From positions 19,092,358 through 19,156,357 of the forward strand of contig CM065814.1 of assembly GCA_033398695.1 (NCBI GenBank): a DNA stretch of 64,000 nucleotides, read 5' to 3'. Shown one piece after another: positions 43,090 to 55,110 of this stretch. How positions within the stretch are numbered: the stretch's first letter is position 1; each line of letters opens with the position of its first letter. This DNA comes from Orobanche coerulescens. Lineage: Eukaryota; Streptophyta; Magnoliopsida; Lamiales; Orobanchaceae. The notes below the pieces were generated by a model. That model saw only the letters and a list, made by a program, of their open reading frames with translations, was not told the origin of the DNA and did not search any database. The position numbers and the translations under genes are program-made.

Positions 43090-44506
43090 TGTTAGGAATA
43101 CTTGTTAGATTTTGATGATGTCATTAATTTAAAATCAAATGTTTATTAATTGGCAAAATATAAGGAAGAACCAAATGAGTATCTTCCATAGGCCAAAATG
43201 TGTTAAGTATAAAATTGGCAAAATGTAAAGAAGAACCAAATGAGTGTCTTCTATAGGCCAAAGTTAGTTAGGCTAAAAATCGGCTAAGTACTAAAGTACA
43301 GTCTAGTCCATCAGAGAAGTACAGCCGACTCCAATCAGAGTAGCCCTGGTCAACTAAAAATTTGTCAGAGAAGTTTGACCAGATCACACCAAGAACCTCG
43401 GGAAGTCACCCGATCGGACAAGTCTCAAACAAGATACGGCCAAGAGGACCTACCTGCAAAGATGTAAGCTGCACCACAGCCTACTCAACTACAGCCTAGT
43501 ACTCCAAATCCACGTCAGCATGCTTTGAAAAGTCAAATATTACGGAAAGCTCACATGCAACGTGAAGAGACAAATTAGAGTGATTCCCGCAAGAGATATG
43601 ATTTAATTAAATCATCCTGACCCACCGTGAAGACTTTAATCCTTTTATATTCAAAAGATTCGGCGCTCACATGCAGAAGTCCTCACAACGGTCGGAAGAT
43701 AAAATTAAATAATGGGAATCCAGCCTTGCAACGTTCAGAAAAGATTAAACAATGAAGTCTCTCTCCAACGGACGGATTTGTTCAAAGATTTGCAACGGCT
43801 ACAAGGAAGAAGCTCAGAGATCGTGATCTATAAATACCCGGAGATTTGAACTGAGCAGACACCAGTGCGAACATATACTCTAGCGATCAAAGCAAACAAA
43901 GCAATCTCAAGCAATCAAATAGCATCGTAAAAAAGAGCAGATCCAAAAAGTTCATATTCAAGGAAGCTCTTTAGTTGGAGAAGACAAACACTCTTGTCTT
44001 TAAATCTTGAGTACGGGGTACTTCACTGGTTGAAGTAGCAGACTGTAAAGGCATCCGAGGATCGAGGATCAAGAGGTGCAAGGCAGTCAAGTGTGTATAC
44101 AACGGCATGGAATTCCACTGGTTGGAAGCTGTTGTAGTGTGTTGTGAATCACTGTCATCTTTATCACTGGTTGAAAATTATAGTGAATTCATCTCCAACT
44201 GGTTTGGAGAAAAGTGGATTAGTAGAGGATTACCCCACCTCTGAGACCACTATAACTGCCTGTGTTATTTACTGTTTTACTGCATCATACTCTAACTGCT
44301 GCATCCATTGTTAAGTGTTTCATTAAGTTAATTTATATTCGTCATCAGCTGACTTCCGCACATATCCAAGAACAAACGACTCCTAGTCATTTGTTTGATC
44401 ATCAGCTGAAGAAACTCACTCTTCGTGAAAAAGAGCTCAAGAGTTTCAACAAGTCTATTCACCCCCCCCCCCTCTAGACTTGTTTCTGGACGACTTGTGA
44501 CCTACA
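43090..44506 (+). repeat. Element G 5' LTR
   Basis: 1417 bp, TGTTAGGAATAC to TGACCTACA. It has a run of 11 C near 44462 (15 C in the 3' copy). It contains none of the TAGCGYRCGCTA motifs. Confidence 0.93.
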
Positions 44507-44508
44507 AG

Positions 44509-44520
44509 TGGTATCAGAGA
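44509..44520 (+). other. Element G primer-binding site
   Basis: TGGTATCAGAGA, two bases after the LTR, complementary to initiator tRNA-Met apart from the last base. Confidence 0.88.
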
Positions 44521-44586
44521 GGTTGGTTCATTTTTTTTCACGAACCAGATCTATATTAAGATATATATCTTATCTCTCACGTTATA

Positions 44587-45498
44587 ATGGAACACATGCA
44601 CTCTAGACTACCTGTCTTTTCAGTTGACGAGTATGATCTCTGGAAGATAAGAATGCAGACACATTTATCTTCAATCCATGACGACATGTGGTGCATCATT
44701 GAAGACGGTCCATTCATTTTCGAGAAGGACAACACACCCGAGGAAATCGCAGCTGGGAGGCCCGAAAAGATTCCCAAGAATAGAACGGAGCTGACCCCCG
44801 AAGAGAGAAAGCTGGCCAATCTAGACAACAGGGCCAGAGATGTGCTATACCAAACTCTTGACAAATCCACAATGGTCAAGATCAAAAATTGTAAGAATGC
44901 CAAAGAGATTTGGGACACATTAGCTCTAATGTGTGAAGGAACGGAGCTGATCAAGGAGAACAAGTTGTCAATAGCTATCCAAAAGTTTGACAACTTTAAA
45001 ATGAAGAATGGTGAATCAATAGACCAAGTGGACACAAGGTTCACCGAAATTATCAACGAGATCAACTCCCTGGGCAAAACTTATGGCAACAGGGAAATGG
45101 CACTCAAGGTCCTCAGATCACTCAATCCCGAATGGAGCATGAAGGCTGTAGCTATGAGAGAGTCCAAAGACCTGAATAAAATAAAGATTCAGGAGCTGTT
45201 CTCTGATCTGAAGGCTTACGAGTTCGAACTTCCGAGTTCATCCTCGACTGAGCCTGCAGAGAAGGGAATCGCATTTGCAGCCGAGTCCCCTGCTAAGAGC
45301 CTGTCTGATGTGAAACCTCCAAATCCGCTAGATTTTGAGGAGGAAATGGCTTTCATTATGCAAAGGTTCAAGAATCTTGAAAGAACTACTCCAAGTATAA
45401 GAAAACTACAAGGAGAACCCAAGAAGGAACCGTAAGGTGGAAGTCGGAAAGTTGAATGCTACAATCGTCATAAAATAGGACACATCCAAATGGATTGT
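44587..45498 (+). pseudogene. gag: Element G gag with a mutated zinc knuckle
   Basis: Open from the ATG at 44587 (MEHMHSRLPVFSVDEYDLWK) to a TAA at 45433-45435, 282 codons. The body matches the copia gag type with DLWKIRMQTHL near the start and a central NCKNAKEIWDTLALMCEG segment, then GESIDQVDTRFTEIINEIN. The same frame continues past the stop into a zinc knuckle (45457-45498) of the form C-x2-R-x4-H-x4-C, in which the second cysteine has become arginine. In the family gag forms the virus-like particle. Stop plus altered knuckle make this copy non-functional. Confidence 0.88.
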
Positions 45499-46614
45499 CC
45501 CGAGCTCAAGAAGGATGAAACCAAGAAGGAGGTGGCGGCCGAAGGAAGACAAGAAAAGCTCTCATCGGAGAAGACCAGAGCATGTCGAATCAAGCGGCGG
45601 TTTCTTTTCCGATGACGACGAGGAATATGATTGCACGATGGCAAACTTGGGCGATGAAGAGGTAACCTCTAAACCTACCGGTTCAAATAATAGCTCACCA
45701 TGTCACAAGATATGGATTTACATGAATCGGTAAATCAATTATTCAAGGATTTTGAAACACTTAAATCGCACACCAAGTCAGACAAGAGAGAAGACTAAGT
45801 CAGCAAGATGAGAATAGCGGTGAAAAATGATTTTGAAAACTCACTTAGATTTAAATAAGGTTGAGACAACTACAGTGATTTTGAAAACTGTGCAAGTGCC
45901 AATACAAAATGAGATAGACCGCTAAATATTTTACTTAAAGAAAAGTCACCGCACTTGCTCATGCCAAAGCCGAGTTTACTAAGCCGGCACAGTTAAATAA
46001 AACTCGGGCGCAGGAAATAACCTCCCTGAAGGCGTCTTCAACTCAGGCGAATTGTGTACTTATAAAAGGTCATTATATACCAAATCAGGCCTTGGATATG
46101 ATTCTCACACTCCTCTAGTTACGAAACCAAGTTTATCAAGGGAGAAACAATGGTCTCGATCACGAGCCTGTGTATAAACCGACTTTCAAAAACAATGTCA
46201 AACGTTTCAGCCGCAAATGTTACACCGCATACCACCTAGACAGCGACTAGGCAAAGGCCTGTGCAAAAGCAAAGCACTTAAACAACATGCCCACTATTAC
46301 CAACAACTCCCCAAAAATAGATTTCATAATGGGAGGGGCGATGGAAACCTCAAGGTTATCCAAATTACCAAAATGAACAAGTGTGGAGACCACAAAGGTT
46401 TAACAAATGGTCTCACTTAGACTTAGAAATGGCCCACACTATTTTGAGGAATATCCGTATACAATCCAACCGGGAGATTTAGACCTCGACCACGTGCACC
46501 TTTTAAGGGTTATAATAATAATTCCTATAATCCAAGGAGAAATCAACTCTCCAGAAACCCACTAACCCCAAAGGACCCACACAAATTTGGGTACCTAAAT
46601 CTCTGCTTGTTTAA
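45499..46614 (+). pseudogene. Element G gag-to-protease spacer, decayed
   Basis: Short frames only. A charged stretch (DDDEEYDCTMANLGDEE, ~45610-45665) is typical of the region after the knuckle in Sireviruses. No domain is otherwise recognisable. Confidence 0.5.
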
Positions 46615-47910
46615 TTGCGTAAGAGGTGGAAGGACTACAACCACATCTCCTCAAGCTCAAATTTTGGAGGTGAAGAGTGGTTCGTAGACTGGATGCTCAA
46701 GGCACATGACCGGAACAAGAGGATGTCGACCAAATATATCAAGGAAAGAGGTCCCGATGTAACCTTTGGAGATAGCTCTAGAGGATGGACAAAGGCTTTG
46801 GAGAGCCGCACCGAGGAAACATTGTCATATCCAAAGTCCATTATGTCAAAGGTCTCAAATACAACCTCCCGAGCATAAGCCGATTCGCGACGAGAAGAAT
46901 CTAGTAGTCTTCACCATCTTGAAGTGTATGGTGATAGACATCTTATCTGGAGAAATAAAGCTACAAGGTTTCCGAAGAAGAGATGTATACATGATTGATT
47001 GGAACACGGGACACCTAACTCCTGTTTTCTATCCAAGACCGTAGCCGAGAATGGATGGTCATGGCACAAAAGACTATGTCACCCGAACTTCAAAGCCATC
47101 AACAAGATTAGCTCTCGGAAGCCGGGTCGAGGACTTCCAAATGAAGCATTCAAGAAGGAAGCACTGTGATGCATGTCGAAGGGAAAGCGTACCAAGGCAT
47201 CGTTCAAGCCGATTCGGCTACAACGCTCACAACAAGGATCTTAGATCTACTCCACATGGATCTATTTGGTCCTATCAAGCCAAGGACTTTGAGCGCGTAA
47301 AGCATGCTCTTGTGATTGTAGATGATTATTCAAGGTACACTTGGATCATCTTTCTATTCAAGAAAAGTGAAACCTTGACCAAGTTACTCGAGTGCCGAGA
47401 AGGATCCTGAATGAGAAATCTCTCTCCATAATCAAGATCGATCGACAGAGGAGGAGAGTTTCTCAACAAGGCGATAATCGATTTCGCGATCGAATGGGAT
47501 CCAAAGATGAGCTCTGCAGCCTGTGACGCCCAGCAGAATGGTGTTGCCGAAAGAAGGAACAGAACTCGAAGGAAGCGGAAGGTCCATGATTGCGAAGTGG
47601 ACCTACAAGAGGTTCGGGTGAAGCCGTTAACACACTGCCACACCCGAGCAGAGTATGATAGTAGGGAGACATGGCAAAACTCCCTATGAGGTTTGGAATA
47701 ATAGAACTCCTACCGTTGCTTACTTTCATGTTTTTGGTTGTAAGTGTTTCATCCACAACAACGGTAAAACACCTAAATGCCTTTGATGCTAAAAGCGATG
47801 ATGGTCTATTTATGGGATATTCCCAAAGAAGCAAGGCATATAGAGTTTTCAACAAAAGAACCTTAGTTGTGGAGGAAACACCCCATGTTGTTTTTGATGA
47901 ATCTATGTGA
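46615..47910 (+). pseudogene. pol: Element G protease and integrase remnants
   Basis: The peptide WFVDWMLKAHD (~46679) stands where the family has its protease active site; the DSG is lost. VTFGDSSRG follows. DVYMIDWNTGHLTP (~46983) and HCDACRRE (~47161) are the pre-integrase zinc region. LVIVDDYSRYTWIIFLFKKS (~47310-47370) is the integrase core, AQQNGVAERRNRT (~47530) its third catalytic segment, and SDDGLFMGYSQRSKAYRVFN (~47795) the C-terminal part. The frame changes many times. In the family this enzyme inserts the copy into the chromosome. Confidence 0.82.
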
Positions 47911-48380
47911 GTACAGGAAACAACTTGAGCAAATTGAGAACAAGCTCAAGTCGGAACCCTTGAAGAAGTCATCAGACATGACACTGGAATGGTGGACTCA
48001 CTGCAGATCACTGATGACCCAACCGCATGATGAAGACCCAATCGCAGATCGACAGATCACCAAACCTATCCGATCCAGCTTGTCAAGAAGACCAATGAGT
48101 CGATAAAGACTCATCTCAGATTGAACAAAGCTGCAGATGACAAGGCGGTAGCCGATCCATTGCAGACCTGAATCCAGCAGATGCAGACAACCACCAGAGC
48201 AATCCAACAGGGGAACAAACCGAAGAGGACGAGATCCCCAAATGGCTCAAGGATCATCCAATTCAAGAAATTATCGGAAAGTTGGTGATGGAGTCAAGAC
48301 AAGACAATCAACTCTACCAAAGAATGGCGATGTTCTCATGTTTCATGTCGCAAATTGAACCCAAGACGGCAGAACAAGCC
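47911..48380 (+). pseudogene. Element G integrase-to-RT linker, decayed
   Basis: Low-complexity charged and polar peptides in several frames, ending in IPKWLKDHPIQ-like residues (~48233) that lead into RT in this family. No domain. Confidence 0.45.
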
Positions 48381-49856
48381 TTGGAAGATTATTCATGGAT
48401 TAATGCCATGCAAGAGGAATTGGAGCAGATGGAGAGAAACAAAGTTTGGGAACTAATGCATGCACTCCAATCACAAGAAAGTTATTGGCACCAAATGGGT
48501 GTATAAAAACAAGAGTGATGAAGACGGAGTCGTTGTTAGGAATAAAGCCGACTCGTAGCAAAAGGATATGCACAATGTGAGGGAATAGATTTTGATGAAA
48601 CTTATGCACTGTTGCAAGATTAGAAGCCATCGACTATTCCTCGCATATGCCGCATTCAAGGATTTTGAAGTCTACCAAATGGATGTAAAAAGTGCGTTTC
48701 GAATGGAATCCTAGAAGAAGAAGTCTATGTAGAGCAACCCCTGTGTTTTGTCAAAGGAGACAAAGTCTATAAGTCATTGAAGGCTCAGATGGACTCAAGC
48801 AAGCACCGAGAGCATGGTATGAAACACTGCTGTGTTTCTTGAGAAAAATGGATTTTGCAAAGGAAAAGTGGACAAGACCCTATTCAGAGTGGAGCACGAA
48901 GGCCACATACTAATAGTTCAGATTTATGTGGATGACATCATATTCGGGTCAACCAATCCAGAACTATGTGAGAAATTCTCCAACCTCATGCAAGGAGAAT
49001 TTGAGATGAGTATGATGGGAAAGCTTAACTTCTTTCTCGGATTACAAGTTGCGAGATGGAAAAAGGAATTTTCATCAACCAGGCAAAGTATACCCGAGAT
49101 CTCATCAAGAGATATGGAATGGAATCAGCCAAACCCGCAAGAATTCCAATGAGCACAAGCACTCACCTAGATGCAGACGAGGCAGGAATATCAGTGGACT
49201 CAACCCACTACAGAGGACTCATCGGATCTCTTCTGTACCTCACTGCAAGCAGGCCAGACATATCATATGCAGTTGGAGTTTGTGCAAGATTCCAGTCCAA
49301 GCCGAAGCAATCACACCTAGATGCAGCCAAGAGAATAATTAAGTACTTAAAGTCTACAATTAATGTTGGACTGTGGTACCCCAAAGATGACAACTTCGAG
49401 CTATCAGGATACTCAGATGCGGATTTCGCCGGATGCAAAATCAATAGGAAGAGCACTAGTGGAACGTGTCAATTCCTAGGAACCAGACTGATATCCTGGT
49501 TTAGCAAGAAGCAGGTTTCTAACTCTATCTCCACTACAGAGTCAGAATACCTAGCTGCAGGTAGCTGTTGTGCACAGATCCTATGGATCAGACAACAATT
49601 AAGGGACTACAATATTATTGCCAACGAAGTTCCTATATGGTGTGACAACAATAGTGCTATTGCAATAACCAACAATCCGGTTTTGCACTCAAGGACAAAG
49701 CACATTGACGTTAAGCACCATTTCATTCGAGACCATGTGCTTAACAAAAGGGTTAGAGTTGAAAGAGTCAGCACAGACTACCAAATAGCTGACATCTTCA
49801 CCAAACCCCTGCCAGAAGAAAGATTCCTAGAGCCGGCAGAGACCTTGGATTACTAG
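48381..49856 (+). pseudogene. pol: Element G reverse transcriptase and RNase H
   Basis: RT begins with DYSWINAMQEELEQMERNKV (~48388), then broken pieces (DFETYALLQD-like, DVKSAFRMES-like, LKQAPRAWYE-like) up to 48830. From 48832 it is open with LFRVEHEGHILIVQIYVDD; the catalytic YVDD is at 48925-48936, followed by IIFGSTNPELCEKFS and FFLGLQV. RNase H is open from about 49056 to 49856 with SRPDISYAVGVCARFQ, SGYSDADFAGC, STTESEYLA, WCDNNSAIAI, HIDVKHHFIRDHV and the end IADIFTKPLPEERF. It copies the element RNA in intact relatives. At least five single-base losses precede 48830, several in CAG or CTG. Confidence 0.9.
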
Positions 49857-50410
49857 ATTGGGAATCTAGTTCAAGCAAGTTGAAGGAAGGACGAACCCCT
49901 TAATCGGCTAAGCCGATGCAAAGTAGAAGACGAAGGCCGACGAAGCAACTTAGTCATGAGAATACCAAAGTAGAGGTCAAACTCACCAGCAGAGCTGGTC
50001 AATCACAACGAATTAGATCAGCTAAGTTTTCTAAACTAATCTCTAAATTTTTAATTATTATCTGTCATATTTATAATATTTTTTTGGCTATCGGAACAGG
50101 CATTTAAAATATACATTTTATGAGCCAAGTGGCAATTTTAAATACACGCGTCACACGCCCATTTAATTAACCTCTACGGTGGCCAATCAGAATCAACCGT
50201 CAACTTTTAAATGGGGCCACCGATTCAAATTTGAAATTCAAAAGAATATGAAAAGGCGTACCACCGTTTAAATTTATAATAAACTAATCCAAACGTCCTT
50301 TCATCTTCTTTATAAGGAAGAAACCTTTTCACTTTACTCTTTACGCGTTCAGAAACCCTAAAAATTTACAGAGCAAAATATACACTAAATCCTAAAATCT
50401 TTTTGCAGAA
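49857..50410 (+). other. Element G spacer after pol
   Basis: AT-rich sequence without an open frame. It may contain signals for a separate message of the following region; I see a TATA-like tataatatttt at ~50070 only, which is weak. Confidence 0.4.
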
Positions 50411-51940
50411 ATGGCATCTTTTGACGGAGCAAACTTGAAGGCAATGAAGGACCAGGTCATCTTCTCCATGGTCGTCGATTTCGAAGGATTACCGAAGCAA
50501 ATCTAGAGGACTTTGATATGCTCGACTTAATCCGGGCGATGAAGCTGAACGGAATCTACCCGTTTCTCGAAATCAACCCTCAACACTTGTTCAAGGAAGA
50601 TGTGGTTGAATTTTATCGCAACGCTTACCTGATTCAGCATGGGATTCAGAGCAAGGTCGGTGGAGTACCAGTCACCATAGATACAGAGAAGATTCGCTCT
50701 GTATTCGGGATGAAACATCGCGGTTTGGCGGTCGAAGCGCTCAAACAATCACCCGCCGAAACGTGGAAGACGATTAAGCTCGAAAATGTCCCTGAGAAAT
50801 TGAAGTTTACAATAAGAGAAATGAGTTGAAAAGGGTCTATCGAGTTGCTTTGGACATCACAAACAAGATAGTCATGGGAATGGCAGAAGCTATGACCAAC
50901 TATCATCTTCAAAATTCATGGTGTTGGGTGCGTTAATTCAACGAGAGGAAGTTGATTGGGCGATTATATTTTCGTGCAACTTGTTCGCGAGGTGAACAAG
51001 GTCGAATGGCTCGAAGGTGAGAAGAAATTCAAAACTAAGTTGGCGTTCGGACGCATCTTAGTTGGTTTTGGAAGCAGACCGGAGTGGCCAGGAAACATTG
51101 ACCCTTTCCACCCAAACAAGAGGCTTGGTCACATGGACCATGACAAGAAGAAGGTTGGAGTCAGGGAGGCGGCCCGGTTGTTGAAGGATTTGCCGGACTC
51201 AAGCTTTTGCCCAAGATACGATCTATCGGACTCGGACCAACTGCGGTGAGATCGGAAGCTGATCGAGTCGAGAATGAGTCGACGATACACCTATCGCCAT
51301 CCGATTCAAGAGAAGGGGACCAGGCCCAGTAGGACCTTCCAACTGCAGTCATCACCCGAACCCTCTCCAAAGAGGCCAAGGAAGCTGCAGTGAAGGAGAG
51401 CGGCTGAGCATCATACCACCATCAGTTGATCACCATTCATCGGACCGGCTGCACCGCACTGATACCGAAACTAGAATTGTACCTGTCATTACTCCTCCAG
51501 TGTACATGACCGAAGAAGAGGAAGCAGTCTTGTTATATCTATATCACAGACATTACACATTCAATCTTTTAGAAAATAATACTTTTAATCTCTCCATAGA
51601 ACAACTTCAGCTTGTCAAGCCACAAGCAGAAAAACACTCTTTCGTAAATATTTTTAAAGAGTGGAAAACTCTTAAAACCATGTCCTTTACAAATTTTCAA
51701 ATTTTTGTTGAAACTAGTGGTTGGGAATACCCCCAAGCCACGGAGGATGTTACTGATTTTTGCAAAGAGTCAGATTTAGCCTTACTCCTCCAGGATAACT
51801 GGTTCATGTCACATTTTGAGACAAACATGGACCATTTTATCCACTCTATAATGCTCAGTATTTTTGATGGTAGCTTTGGAGAAGAGGAGGAAGAGGAGGA
51901 AGTAGAAAAGGAAATTAGGATAGAAGAAGTTGATGAATAA
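50411..51940 (+). pseudogene. Element G env-like region, first part
   Basis: The ATG at 50411 (MASFDGANLKAMKDQVIF) shifts frame near 50490 into 50518-50829 (LIRAMKLNGIYPFLEINPQH, IDTEKIRSVFGMKHRGL). Further pieces are at 50956-51249 (DYIFVQLVREVNKVEW, HMDHDKKKVGVREAARLL) and 51500-51940. The opening resembles plant transposon-associated proteins found after pol in Sireviruses, often called env-like. I see no signal peptide or fusion segment, so I make no envelope claim. Confidence 0.6.
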
Positions 51941-52350
51941 AATGAAATTATCAATTTGGTTGAAGAGGATGAAGAAGCAAAAGAACCTGAAGAAAACATA
52001 CCAGTTGAAAAGGAGACAGAGGAGATTGAGAAAACAGAAGAAGTGGATGATGAAGAAGATGGAGAAGAAGGAGAAGAAGTGGAGCAGGAAAAAGAAGAAG
52101 AAGATAAGGAGAAGGATGAAGATGATGAAAGAGAAAAGGAGAAGGATGATGATGAGAAAAATGATGATGATGATGATGATAATAATGATGATGGAGGTGA
52201 AGGAGGAGCTGGTGTGGCGGGTGGAGAAAAAAGAAGAAGATGAGGAGAAAGAAAAGAGAAATCAAGAAGAGAAAGAAGAAGATGAGGAGGAAGAAAAGAG
52301 AAATCAAGAAGAAGAAGGGAAAGAGGAAGAAAGAGAAAAGGAGCCGGAGC
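51882..52350 (+). repeat. Purine-rich GAA/GAG low-complexity tract
   Basis: About 470 bp almost free of pyrimidines on the plus strand. In one frame it encodes Glu/Asp/Lys-rich sequence (51956-52243, net acidic) and in another Lys/Arg/Met-rich sequence (51930-52382). It lies within the env-like region of G and probably codes for the charged coiled-coil segment of intact relatives. Confidence 0.75.
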
Positions 52351-53400
52351 GGAGCGAGCCTACCAACGAAGGCTGCAGATAGGATTGTTGTACCTCCCGG
52401 TACACGGCTAGGCCTTGGTAGCGCAGAGGACTCCGTGTCGGGGACCCGGAGAAGACTCAATCGACCTCTGCACCACGGCAGAGCCTGCGGCCTAGTGGCT
52501 CCATTCTTTGAAGGATCGGAGAACACTCCCCATCAGCTCAGTTATCCCCTACCATGACTGAGCTGATCAAGCAAATTGTCAGAGACACCATTGGGGAGCT
52601 GCTATCAACTCAGGTCACTCCTGACCTTCAGACCATTAATGCCAAGATTGACACCCTGCTTCAGAGAGAGATCCCTCAGCCTCCTCCTCCTACAAACAAC
52701 AGAATGCCTTTTGGCATGTCTGATTGGATGAGCCGCATGGAGCAACAGTTGACAACACTCATTGATGCTGGCAAAAAGGGGGAAGAGAGGATTCAGGGGG
52801 AAGAGAGAGAAATCAGAAGTAAGAAAAAGCAGGATGTCCCCCAGATTGAAGGACCCTCTAGCCTAAAAAGGAAGGAAGCTGTAGATCAAGAAGACAAGGC
52901 TGACCAGCCTGAAGGGAAGCGCAGAAGGACCAGAGGCGGCTTTGAACCTACTCTTGAATGGGAAGGTCTGGAGCTATGGTATGTTGAAGATTTCTGCCCA
53001 CTTGAAGCTCTTGAAATATGGGGAGCTGCTAGGAAGAAGTTCATCAGAGACTTTTATGTCAGGAACTACTTCAAGATGACAAACTCTCCCCCAGAGATTT
53101 TCATAAACTGGATGGAAGAGGTTCATCCTAAGCTTTGGGCATTCTAAAGAAGTACGCAAAAGAGCAAAATGCATTTCCCATGATCCCTAAATTCAGGTCA
53201 AGAAGCACCAATCCGCATGGATGGTGAACTTGATGAGCTACAACTTCAGGAGGAAATCAAGCTAGTCGCCTTGAGAACAAATTCGGATCTCGGCGGGAGC
53301 AGACTTCGCAGCCTTTGGTTGTGAAGAGAAAGTATGGCCTTGCTCCGGTCAAGGTAAGACCTATCGGAGCCAAACCATTCGGACACACTTAGCGGCTATT
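52351..53400 (+). pseudogene. Element G env-like region, last part (coiled coil and conserved C-terminus)
   Basis: The frame 52554-53147 starts MTELIKQIVRDTIGELLSTQ, has a basic and charged middle (ERIQGEEREIRSKKKQD, KRRRTRGG) and ends EALEIWGAARKKFIRDFYVR and INWMEEVHPKLWAF. The first 60 residues have heptad spacing suggestive of a coiled coil. Its start is a good ATG, so it may be part of a longer protein reading through the acidic tract. Function unknown. Confidence 0.55.
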
Positions 53401-53630
53401 CAAGAGGCAGAGGAAGAGGCAGATGACCTTAAATTATTTTCTTACTTGTAATTTTATTTTTCTGTACTTAAAACAATCTTGTATAATTTCAATGATAAGT
53501 CAGAAAATTTTATGAACAGTCTGTTGAATGACAATTTTCCAGTTGTCTCAATATTAGACTGATTTCAGTTTTGTCTTACACTTAAGTGCAGACTTGGTCA
53601 TTTGATTTCTTACTTAGTTTTGCCATCATC

Positions 53631-53643
53631 AAAGTAGGGGGAA
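53631..53643 (+). other. Element G polypurine tract
   Basis: AAAGTAGGGGGAA, two bases before the 3' LTR start at 53646. Confidence 0.85.
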
Positions 53644-53645
53644 TT

Positions 53646-55056
53646 TGTTAGGAATACTTGTTAGATTTTGATGATGTCATTAATTTAAAATCAAATGTTT
53701 ATTAATTGGAAAAATGTAAGGAAGAACCAAATGAGTATCTTCCATAGGCCAAAATGTGTTAAGTATAAAATTGGCAAAATGTAAAGAAGAACCAAATGAG
53801 TGTCTTCTATAGGCCAAAGTTAGTTAGGCTAAAAATCGGCTAAGTACTAAAGTACAGTCTAGTCCATCAGAGAAGTACAGCCGACTCCAATCAGAGTAGC
53901 CCTGGTCAACTAAAAATTTGTCAGAGAAGTTTGACCAGACTGCAGCCGAGGAACCTCAGGGAAGTCACCTGATCAGACAAGTCTCAAACAGTATATAGCC
54001 AAGAGGACCTACCTGCAAAGATGTAAGCTGCACCACAGCCTACTCAACTACAGCCTAGTACTCCAAATCCACGTCAGCATGCTTTGAAAAGTCAAATATT
54101 ACGGAAAGCTCACATGCAACGTGAAGAGACAAATTAGAGTGATTCCCGCAAGAGATATGATTTAATTAAATCATCCTGACCCACCGTGAAGACTTTAATC
54201 CTTTTATATTCAAAAGATTCGGCGCTCACATGCAGAAGTCCTCACAACGGTCGGAAGATAAAATTAAATAATGGGAATCCACCTTGCAACGTTCGAAAAG
54301 ATTAAACAATGAAGTCTCTCTCCAGACGGATTTGTTCAAAGATTTGCAACGGCTACAAGGAAGAAGCTCGAGAGATCGTGATCTATAAATACCCGGAGAT
54401 TTGAACGAGCGGACAGGTGCGAACATATACTCTAGCGATCAAAGCAAACAAAGCAATCTCAAGCAATCAAATAGCATCGTAAAAAGAGCACCCAAAAAGT
54501 TCATATTCAAGGAAGCTCTTTAGTTGAGAAGACAAACACTCTTGTCTTTAAATCTTGAGTACGGGTACTTCACTGGTTGAAGTAGCAGGCTGTAAAGGCA
54601 TCCTAGGATCGACGATCAAGAGGTGCAAGGCGATCAGTGTGTATACAACGGCACGGAATTCCACCGGTTGGAAGCTGTTGTAGTGTGTTGTGAATCACTG
54701 TAATCTTTATCACTGGTTGAAAATTATAGTGAATTCATCTCCAACTAGTTTGGAGAAAAGTGGATTAGTAGAGGATTACCCCACCTCTGAGACCACTATA
54801 ACTGCCTGTGTTATTTACTGTTTTACTGCATCATACTCTAACTGCTGCATCCATTGTTAAGTGTTTCATTAAGTTAATTTATATTCGTCATCAGCTGACT
54901 TCCGCACATATCCAAGAACAAACGACTCCTAGTCATTTGTTTGATCATCAGCTGAAGAAACTCACTCTTCGTGAAAAAGAGCTCAAGAGTTTCAACAAGT
55001 CTATTCACCCCCCCCCCCCCCCTCTAGACTTGTTTCTGGACGACTTGTGACCTACA
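53646..55056 (+). repeat. Element G 3' LTR
   Basis: 1411 bp. It differs from the 5' LTR by substitutions and by many one- to three-base losses, several turning CAG or CTG into CG (for example gttcag to gttcg at 54291-54295). Confidence 0.93.
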
Positions 55057-55061
55057 CTAGG

Positions 55062-55110
55062 CTGCACCAATATAAATATGACCGAGCAGTCCAGTTTCAG
55101 TCATTTTTTC
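55062..55110 (+). promoter_or_regulatory. Element E 3' LTR TATA region
   Basis: gctgcaccaatataaatatgacc, the counterpart of the TATA box at 28407 with one base changed. It is now separated from its motif array (42733-43087) by 12 kb of element G. Confidence 0.55.

Larger units (their letters stand above)
43090..55056 (+). mobile_element. Element G: Sirevirus-type Ty1/copia retrotransposon
   Basis: 11,967 bp: LTRs 43090-44506 and 53646-55056, PBS, gag, degraded pol in the copia order protease-integrase-RT-RNase H, and a 3-kb region after pol with an env-like/coiled-coil reading region. The order integrase before RT and the extra region after pol are typical of Sireviruses. The YVDD motif survives, but the frame is broken many times. 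Confidence 0.9.

Noticed and set aside
51951..52526. A 191-codon minus-strand frame rich in Leu, Phe and His
   Set aside because: It is the complement of the GAA/GAG tract and has no other support.
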